Assembly: GCA_001786805.1 (NCBI GenBank)
Contig: MFTJ01000038.1
Coordinates: forward strand, 1 to 27,804
Origin: Candidatus Nomurabacteria bacterium RIFCSPHIGHO2_01_FULL_39_10
GTDB taxonomy: Bacteria; Patescibacteriota; Minisyncoccia; Phycocordibacterales; UBA9973
Direction of reading: 5' to 3'
Length of the DNA stretch: 27,804 bases
The notes under the pieces are model-generated. The model had not been told where the DNA came from. It worked only from the letters and a program-made list of their open reading frames with translations, and ran no database searches. Shown here one piece after another: positions 15,568 to 20,539 of the stretch; positions within the stretch are counted from its first letter, which is position 1; every line of letters begins with the position of its first letter. Both the position numbers and the translations under genes were made by a program.

Positions 15568-15963
15568 TTATTTAGGAAGCTCGCAGGAAGTTTTTTCTGC
15601 CAATTGCGCGAGAGGAATTTCTCCATTCAGGCGTGTCCCGTCGGCAAACTCCCAAGTCGGATAGCTGGGAATTTTTTTATCTATGCAGATTTGCGTTTGA
15701 CCCTGACCGTTGACGTTTGAACATTCAACATATGGAAGCAATTTGGCGGAAGTTCCAAATAATTTTTTCTGCGCTTGGCAATGTGAACACCAAAAGGCTC
15801 CGTAAAATATCGCTCCCTTTTCCCCTAAACACTGCGCAAAAACATCATACTTGCCGGGTTCTATCGGCTTACCATTACTGCCTGCCCGAATTAATACCGT
15901 CGCTAGGACTCCTAAAATCAAGAGTCCGACTACTGAAAGAAAAATTTTGGCGTTGTTATCCAT
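15568..15963 (-). CDS. Membrane-anchored thioredoxin-like protein, likely DsbA-type oxidant
   Basis: The 131-residue protein has one N-terminal TM helix (IFLSVVGLLILGVLATVLI) and a thioredoxin fold with CSHC (Cys59-Cys62) in FYGAFWCSHCQAQKKLF. IPSYPTW supplies the cis-Pro loop, and FADGTRLNG and a C-terminal helix follow. The closest match by eye is the thioredoxin domain that follows VKOR in many bacteria, here as a separate protein. Cys81 and Cys93 are a possible extra disulfide. It would introduce disulfides into exported proteins and be reoxidised by the DsbB-like protein encoded 3 nt downstream. Its start overlaps the end of the diacylglycerol kinase gene by 8 nt. Confidence 0.9.
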   Translation of the reverse strand: MDNNAKIFLSVVGLLILGVLATVLIRAGSNGKPIEPGKYDVFAQCLGEKGAIFYGAFWCSHCQAQKKLFGTSAKLLPYVECSNVNGQGQTQICIDKKIPSYPTWEFADGTRLNGEIPLAQLAEKTSCELPK

Positions 15964-16360
15964 TCCCGTATTGTATCAAATTTAAAATTTTTGGCAAAAA
16001 GATAATCAATCCGACAACGACTGCGACAAAAGCAGACAGCAAAACCGCCGCGGCGGCAACATCTTTTGTATCGCGCGCAAAAGGATGATATTCGGGAGAG
16101 GTTAAATCTATGTCTATTTCTATAGCTGTATTGAAAACTTCCGCCACAAGAACAAACCCGATTGCGAAAACAAGCACCACCCATTCCAAGCTGGAAACTT
16201 TGAAATAAAATCCAAAAACCACCACAACTAAAGCTGATATTACATGAATAAACAAATGTCTAGTCGTTTTTGAAACGACATACAAGCCGCGAAAAGCATT
16301 TCTGAATTTTTCGCTATATTTCACTTCCCGCCACGCTTTTTTTTCTTTGATGGTATCCAT
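15956..16360 (-). CDS. dgkA: Diacylglycerol/undecaprenol kinase family protein
   Basis: The 134-residue protein matches the DgkA family: a basic amphipathic N-terminus (EKFRNAFRGLYVVSKTTRH), three TM helices, the active-site block EVFNTAIEIDID (74-85), and PEYHPFARDTKDVAAAAVLL (89-108). Conserved Glu74, Asn77, Glu81 and Asp100 are in place. Members phosphorylate diacylglycerol or, in most Gram-positive-like lineages, undecaprenol, to recycle the lipid carrier of cell-wall synthesis. The substrate here is not certain. The gene lies between the cupredoxin and thioredoxin-like genes, overlapping the latter by 8 nt. Confidence 0.92.
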   Translation of the reverse strand: MDTIKEKKAWREVKYSEKFRNAFRGLYVVSKTTRHLFIHVISALVVVVFGFYFKVSSLEWVVLVFAIGFVLVAEVFNTAIEIDIDLTSPEYHPFARDTKDVAAAAVLLSAFVAVVVGLIIFLPKILNLIQYGNG

Positions 16361-16367
16361 CTTATTT

Positions 16368-16407
16368 AAGGACGGTCATTAAGAGAGTTTCCCCAAGGAC
16401 CGTCCTT
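16368..16407 (-). repeat. Hairpin between the cupredoxin and dgkA genes
   Basis: The 10-nt arms 16368-16377 and 16398-16407 are exact reverse complements with a 20-nt loop. The right part also forms the palindrome AAGGAC-C-GTCCTT by itself, so two structures compete. There is no T-run. It lies 15 nt past the cupredoxin stop and 7 nt before the dgkA start. Confidence 0.65.
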
Positions 16408-16422
16408 GTATTACTTAACTTT

Positions 16423-16866
16423 TTACTCTGTCACTTTTAAAGTCCCTTTCATTCCCGTCGCTCTGTGACTACCGACAGAACAATAATATTCAAAACTGCC
16501 GACTTTATCTGCGGTAAATTCCAAAACTTCGGTAGTTGGCGATTGTGTTTTTTTTGTCGCTAGGCCGTACTCGTCTATTTTGAAATCATGGAACCCGGCG
16601 CTATTTTCAAAAGTTATTTTAACCCTCTCCCCTTTTTTGACCGTTATGAGAGCAGGTGTAAAAGAAAAATTCTTGCTCGTAATGGTAAATTCTTTAATTG
16701 TACTGGGAGCATCCGCGACTGTGGGGGACCCCGATGTATTTTCTGTTCCCGCCGATATGGGTTCTTCTCTTGCCGGCGCTTCCGCTTTCTTGCTTGTACC
16801 TAAAACAAGCACACCTCCCGCCACTAAAATAATCAAGACAACAATGGTTATGTATGTATTTTTCAT
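16423..16866 (-). CDS. Membrane-anchored cupredoxin-like copper protein
   Basis: The 147-residue protein (ATG 16866) has an N-terminal TM helix (TYITIVVLIILVAGGVLVL), a Pro/Ser/Thr/Glu-rich linker to about residue 57, and one cupredoxin domain. The type 1 copper ligands are visible as His93 (GFHDF), Cys129 (YYCSVGSH), His134 and Met139. Such domains carry electrons or bind copper outside the membrane. A start at GTG 16899 was rejected: an extended TATAAT ends only 4 nt ahead of it, too close, while ATG 16866 directly precedes the TM helix. The gene lies downstream of the 333-residue secreted protein with its own promoter. Confidence 0.9.
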   Translation of the reverse strand: MKNTYITIVVLIILVAGGVLVLGTSKKAEAPAREEPISAGTENTSGSPTVADAPSTIKEFTITSKNFSFTPALITVKKGERVKITFENSAGFHDFKIDEYGLATKKTQSPTTEVLEFTADKVGSFEYYCSVGSHRATGMKGTLKVTE

Positions 16867-16903
16867 AGTTATATAATTTAACTTATAAATAAACCGCACT
16901 CCG

Positions 16904-16912
16904 ATTATAACA
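16904..16912 (-). promoter_or_regulatory. Extended -10 promoter of the cupredoxin gene
   Basis: The minus strand reads TGT-TATAAT, a perfect extended -10. It gives a leader of about 30 nt to ATG 16866, without a Shine-Dalgarno sequence. Confidence 0.55.
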
Positions 16913-16915
16913 TAA

Positions 16916-17917
16916 TCACTGATATTGTATGTAAATAGGTTGAGGACTTAATTTCAGCAAATCTTCCGGCGTCATCAGCGCCGTATTAGGCTTTTTGATA
17001 TCGTTGCTATAAAACAATTTAAAACCGGTAAATTGAACTGGTTCTGAATAAATAAATTGTCTATAAGTGCTGATTTTTTGAGCCTTTTCGCCAAAGCCAT
17101 CCATATTCATGACTATTTGCACCTCCGGCAATGGTTTTATTTCTTTATAATTGGTAACCATTTTTTGGGTATAGCGATGCACAACTAAAATTTTTGGGGA
17201 AAGATTATTCTCTTTGACAATTTTTGCCAAGTAGTTCGCCGCAAAGTTTATGTCTGAAGCATCAAATGTGCCGATAGATTGTCCCGGCCTCATTTCATCC
17301 TTCATGGAAAATTCAGGATCAAGACCAAGATGCACCTGCGGCATTTTAAGATATTTTTCTAAAAGCGGCACCTCAACCTGCACAGTGCTAAAACCAACCT
17401 GTACATCTAAAAAAACCAGCGCGTTTATTTTCGCCGCTATTTTTAAAACTTGATCAATTTCGGAATCGGGCATGCGGGTTCTGTGTTTGCCGTCTTTGCC
17501 CGCAGCGCCCTGCGCCACAACAGCTATATAATGCAGCGCCGGAAGCGCCGGAGTAGCCGGGTCCGCGATTGTCCATTTTTTCACTTCTTCGTCCAGCCTG
17601 GCAAGCATTTCTTCTTCCGGATACTGCCCCAAAATCCCCATTTTTGCCAAATATAAATTGCCATAATAAGCGACAACGCGCTTGAAGGGTAAAATTGCGC
17701 CGGCTTTGGGATAGACAGTTTTTGCCGGCCAAATACTAGGCAAAAAGCGGTTATTAGCCAGTTCGTTTAATTTTTTATCATACACCACCGTGTCTAATTT
17801 AACTTTCTGCTCGCCTTTCTTAGAGAAAACATCTCCGAAAAATTTTGAAAATATGGAGAACAAAATAAAAGCCAAAAGAACGGCGACTAAAAAAAATCGG
17901 ATAAAAATTTTTTTCAT
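16916..17917 (-). CDS. Conserved secreted protein of unknown function, possible TIM-barrel fold
   Basis: The 333-residue protein starts with a basic, hydrophobic signal anchor (IFIRFFLVAVLLAFILFSIF) and continues as a soluble domain. Alternating strands and helices with VVAYYGNLYLAKMGILGQYP, LHYIAVVAQGAAGKDG, ALVFLDVQVG, VHLGLDPEFSM, ILVVHRYTQKMV and VQIVMNMDGFG suggest a TIM barrel with acidic residues at strand ends, as in glycoside hydrolases. I recall similar conserved, uncharacterised proteins from Actinobacteria and Chloroflexi, but no named function. An enzymatic role on the cell surface is an inference. The gene starts 5 nt after the YbaK-type gene and is very likely co-transcribed with it. 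Confidence 0.82.
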   Translation of the reverse strand: MKKIFIRFFLVAVLLAFILFSIFSKFFGDVFSKKGEQKVKLDTVVYDKKLNELANNRFLPSIWPAKTVYPKAGAILPFKRVVAYYGNLYLAKMGILGQYPEEEMLARLDEEVKKWTIADPATPALPALHYIAVVAQGAAGKDGKHRTRMPDSEIDQVLKIAAKINALVFLDVQVGFSTVQVEVPLLEKYLKMPQVHLGLDPEFSMKDEMRPGQSIGTFDASDINFAANYLAKIVKENNLSPKILVVHRYTQKMVTNYKEIKPLPEVQIVMNMDGFGEKAQKISTYRQFIYSEPVQFTGFKLFYSNDIKKPNTALMTPEDLLKLSPQPIYIQYQ

Positions 17918-17922
17918 AGAAA

Positions 17923-18408
17923 TTATTTTACAAAATCTCCTTCTTTCGCGTCGATCTCTTTAAAAAGAGTTCTCATTTCGCTTGCCAGTATTTTTACGGA
18001 ATTAGTTCGGAGTCCTATATTAAAAGCGCTCTCGGTATTCTCGAAAACAAGCGTATCAACCAAAATGGGAATTGCTGTTTTGTGCCCAAAAGGCGGCACC
18101 GACCCGATTTCACAGCCGGTTATTTCTAAAACTTCCTCGGGAGTCGCCATTCTGGTACTGCCTTTGGACCACCCCAAACAAGAGGCGATTTTCTTTTGAT
18201 CTCCTTTCCTGTCAGCCGGTATATCAACAATAACCCAATTATTTTTTCCATCGGTAAATAAAAGAGCTTTAATTCCCTGTTTTAATTCAAAGCCTCGGGT
18301 TTTTGCCGCATCCTCGCTGGTGATGACAGGTTCGTGTTCCAAATAAGTCGGGCGCAGGGACAACCGGGCAAATTCGCTTTTTATTTTTTCTAGTTCGTTT
18401 AAAGACAT
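17923..18408 (-). CDS. YbaK/ProX-type aminoacyl-tRNA deacylase
   Basis: The 161-residue protein fits the YbaK/ProX editing-domain family, which hydrolyses misacylated tRNAs such as Cys-tRNA(Pro) or Ala-tRNA(Pro). Visible landmarks are ITSEDAAKTRGFELKQGIKALLF, with the conserved Lys of the active site, the VDIPADRKGDQKKIA segment, the ATPEEVLEITGCEIGSVPPFG loop with its typical GxxxPFG, and the PILVDTLVF strand. The tRNA specificity cannot be read from sequence. It is the first gene of a leftward unit, with the strongest promoter of the window, and divergent from the tRNA-Gln gene. Confidence 0.9.
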   Translation of the reverse strand: MSLNELEKIKSEFARLSLRPTYLEHEPVITSEDAAKTRGFELKQGIKALLFTDGKNNWVIVDIPADRKGDQKKIASCLGWSKGSTRMATPEEVLEITGCEIGSVPPFGHKTAIPILVDTLVFENTESAFNIGLRTNSVKILASEMRTLFKEIDAKEGDFVK

Positions 18409-18414
18409 AGGGGC

Positions 18415-18444
18415 ATTATATCTTCCCTATTGAATACAAGTCAA
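18415..18444 (-). promoter_or_regulatory. Strong promoter of the YbaK-type gene, leaderless
   Basis: The minus strand shows TTGACT, 18 nt, TATAAT and 6 nt to the ATG at 18408. This is close to sigma-70 consensus and gives a leaderless message. Confidence 0.75.
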
Positions 18445-18478
18445 TTTTAGGGTAATCTACAATAATAAGTAATAATTT

Positions 18479-18549
18479 TGCCGGGTCTGCTAAAGGTAGG
18501 CAACCGCTCTCTGAAAGCGGGAATCTTGGTTCGATTCCAAGCCCGGCAG
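18479..18549 (+). tRNA. trnQ: tRNA-Gln (anticodon CTG)
   Basis: The 71-nt sequence folds as a cloverleaf. The acceptor stem is TGCCGGG/CCCGGCA with discriminator G, the D arm TGCT/GGCA has a 7-nt loop, the anticodon stem is CCGCT/AGCGG with loop CTCTGAA (anticodon CTG), and the T arm is CTTGG/CCAAG with loop TTCGATT. U1-A72 and G73 are glutamine identity features in E. coli. No CCA is encoded (CTC follows), so the end must be added by the CCA-adding enzyme. The variable loop is 4 nt. A TACAAT box at 18458-18463 could be its -10. Confidence 0.92.
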
Positions 18550-18663
18550 CTCTGCGAAGAAGTTATCGTTTTGTTTTTCAACAGTATTAAGAGGTTCTAA
18601 CTGTTTATTTAAGTGTTGCTAGAAATTCCTTCTTCATTGTTACATATTCTACCATAAATAGAC

Positions 18664-18687
18664 CCGCCCCCTATTGCTAGGGGGCGG
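18664..18687. repeat. Perfect 10-bp GC-rich hairpin
   Basis: CCGCCCCCTA and TAGGGGGCGG flank a 4-nt loop. It stands out in AT-rich surroundings. No T-run follows on either strand, so it is not a standard terminator. Confidence 0.8.
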
Positions 18688-18704
18688 TAAAATCTTGCAA
18701 ACTA

Positions 18705-18733
18705 AGTATATACCTTCTTTCGCACATAGTCAA
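18705..18733 (-). promoter_or_regulatory. Unassigned consensus-like promoter
   Basis: TTGACT, 17 nt, TATACT on the minus strand, with no annotated gene downstream apart from the 16-codon ORF. The same TTGACT -35 is used by the YbaK-type and NYN genes. Confidence 0.6.
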
Positions 18734-18738
18734 GAAAA

Positions 18739-18747
18739 TGTGGATAA
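18739..18747 (-). promoter_or_regulatory. DnaA-box consensus site
   Basis: The minus strand reads TTATCCACA, the exact E. coli DnaA-box consensus, just past the NYN stop codon. Confidence 0.35.
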
Positions 18748-18752
18748 CTTTT

Positions 18753-19337
18753 TTAAGCCTTTATTTTAGGTATGAACTCTAATTTTTCTTTTAAATCATC
18801 TAGTAACTTATAATTACATCTAGGATTTTTTATCGCAAACTCTTTTAATTCCCAAGCGAGCGTTTTTTCAAAGGAATATATCCTTATATGTTTTCCCTTT
18901 GAATGAAAATATTGGACAGCAGAAAGAAAGTCAGAATCACCACTTATTAAAACAATGTTATCATAATCGTTTTCATATTTATTCATATCTATTCCTATCT
19001 CCATATCGGTATCACCCTTTGTTACATTATCACCTATGTATTTCAAATTTTTTCTTTGAACATTATATCCCAAACCATCTAATCTTTTATGAAATTTCTT
19101 GTTTCCGAATGCACGAGTAATATATGGTTCTGATTTTGGGTTGTTATCTTCTACACCATAATAGTTTAAAAAAACTGGAGAATATTTATATTTTAAAAGC
19201 TCTCGTAACTTTTCAAAACAAATATTGTAGTGTAATTTTTCACCGGTTTTCTCATCGCGCATATTCATTGCCCAAAATAAGTTTGAGCCGTCAATAAATA
19301 CACCAGTTCTAATAGATTTTACTTTATCGCTAGACAT
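18753..19337 (-). CDS. NYN-domain (LabA/DUF88-type) putative ribonuclease
   Basis: The 194-residue protein is a single PIN-like NYN domain. The acidic metal-binding residues are visible in FIDGSNLFWAM (Asp16, Asn19), KGDTDMEIGIDM (Asp109, Asp111, Asp117) and LISGDSDFLSAV (Asp134, Asp136). Members are predicted or shown to cleave RNA, tRNA included, with bound Mg2+. The substrate here is unknown. The protein ends shortly after the domain, without the OST-HTH extension seen in many homologues. The gene appears clearly AT-richer than the operons on both sides and sits next to a tRNA gene, which suggests possible lateral acquisition. Its promoter is TTGACT-N17-TATTAT. Confidence 0.9.
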   Translation of the reverse strand: MSSDKVKSIRTGVFIDGSNLFWAMNMRDEKTGEKLHYNICFEKLRELLKYKYSPVFLNYYGVEDNNPKSEPYITRAFGNKKFHKRLDGLGYNVQRKNLKYIGDNVTKGDTDMEIGIDMNKYENDYDNIVLISGDSDFLSAVQYFHSKGKHIRIYSFEKTLAWELKEFAIKNPRCNYKLLDDLKEKLEFIPKIKA

Positions 19338-19348
19338 ACTTACAGTAG

Positions 19349-19377
19349 ATAATATCCTATTTACCTTGTAAAGTCAA
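19349..19377 (-). promoter_or_regulatory. Promoter of the NYN gene
   Basis: The minus strand shows TTGACT, 17 nt, TATTAT, then 11 nt to the ATG at 19337, giving a leader of only about 4 nt. Confidence 0.65.
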
Positions 19378-19382
19378 GGGTA

Positions 19383-19437
19383 TTATCCACTTTATCTTTA
19401 ATTATCCCGTAAAGGGATATGTGTTGAGTTATCCACA
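19383..19437 (+). other. Pair of DnaA-box-like sites with a small hairpin in the NYN/aldo-keto gap
   Basis: The 184-nt gap between these divergent genes holds TTATCCACT (19383-19391, one mismatch) and TTATCCACA (19429-19437, exact consensus). Between them lies a 6-bp hairpin TATCCC-GTAAA-GGGATA (19403-19419). The rest of the gap is AT-rich without an ORF. This may be a DnaA-binding region; evidence for an origin is weak because dnaA is not nearby. Confidence 0.3.
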
Positions 19438-19506
19438 TTTTTAATTAATCACAAACAAAAATAGAACCAGAGAAAATCGTGAAAGCTCAACACCTGCCAA
19501 AAAATT

Positions 19507-19515
19507 TGATATAAT
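19507..19515 (+). promoter_or_regulatory. Extended -10 promoter, leaderless start of the aldo/keto reductase gene
   Basis: TGA-TATAAT ends 6 nt before the ATG at 19522. Confidence 0.65.
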
Positions 19516-19521
19516 AATCTT

Positions 19522-20487
19522 ATGCGACAAACTGACGCTGACCTTAAATTAAACACGGGCGCTTTGATGCCCATGATCGGTCTCGGAACTTGGAAATCCG
19601 CCCCCAACCAAGCTGGAGAAGCGGTGTTGCGCGCGATTTCAGAATACGGCTATCGCCACATAGACTGCGCCGCTATTTATCGCAACGAAAAAGAAATAGG
19701 AAAAGCTTTTAAAAACATATTTGAAAATAAAATCAGAAGACGAGAGGATATTTTTATCACCAGCAAGCTTTGGAACACCGAACATCGCAAAAGTGACGTG
19801 CGCAAAGCATGCGAAGCAACCCTCGCCGATTTGAATCTGAAATATTTGGACCTGTATCTTATGCACTGGGGCGTTGCAATACCTCCCCATGATGCCACGC
19901 CGGAGAATCCGCTAGAAAGATTTACCGAACAGAAAGACGCAAACGGATTTTTAATTACAGAAAAAGTTTCTATACGGGAAACATGGGAAGCCATGGAAGA
20001 ACTGATAAAGGCGAGTCTGGTGAAGGCAATCGGCGTGTCAAACTTTACCGCGCCGATGCTGATTGACATCCTTTCTTACGCCAAAATTAAGCCTGCCATA
20101 AACCAAGTGGAACTGCATGCTTATCTTCAGCAATCGGAACTGCTGGAATTTTGCAAACATAACGATATCGTGATGACAGCCTACTCCCCGCTTGGATCTC
20201 CGGGAAATTTTAAAGAAAAAGGATTCCCTATTTTAATTGAAGACAGCGCGGTCAAAGAAATCGCCCGCAGTCACAACAAATCCCCCGCGCAGATATTGAT
20301 TCGCTGGGGCATTCAAAGAAAAACCGTGATCATTCCAAAAAGTGTTACGCCCGAGAGAATAAAAGAAAATATAGATGTTTTTGATTTTGAATTATCGGAA
20401 GAGGAGATGAAAATAATTGCGGGTCTCAACAGAAATCTGCGTTTTGTGAATCCGTATCCTTGGTGGAAAATCCCTTATTATAATTAA
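19522..20487 (+). CDS. Aldo/keto reductase
   Basis: The 321-residue protein is a complete (beta/alpha)8 aldo/keto reductase, which reduces aldehydes or ketones with NADPH. The catalytic tetrad is Asp48, Tyr53, Lys82 and His115 (HIDCAAIYRNE, ITSKLWN, YLMHWG). The signature GVSNF, the QVELHAYLQQ strand and the coenzyme-binding IIPKSVTPERIKEN motif are all present. The order fits the AKR1-5 type enzymes. The physiological substrate is not known. It has its own leaderless promoter, and the next gene has a separate one, so they are probably independent units. Confidence 0.94.
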   Translation: MRQTDADLKLNTGALMPMIGLGTWKSAPNQAGEAVLRAISEYGYRHIDCAAIYRNEKEIGKAFKNIFENKIRRREDIFITSKLWNTEHRKSDVRKACEATLADLNLKYLDLYLMHWGVAIPPHDATPENPLERFTEQKDANGFLITEKVSIRETWEAMEELIKASLVKAIGVSNFTAPMLIDILSYAKIKPAINQVELHAYLQQSELLEFCKHNDIVMTAYSPLGSPGNFKEKGFPILIEDSAVKEIARSHNKSPAQILIRWGIQRKTVIIPKSVTPERIKENIDVFDFELSEEEMKIIAGLNRNLRFVNPYPWWKIPYYN

Positions 20488-20504
20488 GTTTTGGGTAAAT
20501 TACC

Positions 20505-20533
20505 TTGATTTTTGGGCTAATTTGCAGTATAAT
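20505..20533 (+). promoter_or_regulatory. Promoter of the sensor-GT20 gene, leaderless
   Basis: TTGATT (20505-20510), 17 nt, TATAAT (20528-20533), then 6 nt to the ATG at 20540. A TTG codon at 20522 in the same frame is ahead of the -10 box and therefore rejected as a start. Confidence 0.7.
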
Positions 20534-20539
20534 AGCCAA

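Larger units (their letters stand above)
18605..18733 (-). ncRNA. Candidate small transcript with strong promoter, GC-rich hairpin and 16-codon ORF
   Basis: This noncoding stretch between tRNA-Gln and the NYN gene has a consensus-like minus-strand promoter: TTGACT (18728-18733), 17 nt, TATACT (18705-18710). About 10 nt into the predicted RNA a perfect 10-bp GC-rich stem with a TTGC loop (18664-18687) follows, and then a small ORF at 18605-18655 reading MVEYVTMKKEFLATLK. The transcript points away from the NYN gene and toward the tRNA on the opposite strand. A second weak hairpin covers about 18579-18604. No RNA family is recognised; it may be a small RNA, a leader peptide, or the remains of a lost gene. 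Confidence 0.4.

Noticed and set aside
19383..19437. Chromosomal replication origin
   Set aside because: Only two sites lie in the gap, dnaA/dnaN are absent, and skew could not be computed here; reported only as DnaA-box-like sites.
20522..20539. Upstream TTG start adding MQYNSQ to the sensor-GT20 protein
   Set aside because: The codons contain the TATAAT promoter box itself; ATG 20540 lies 6 nt after it.
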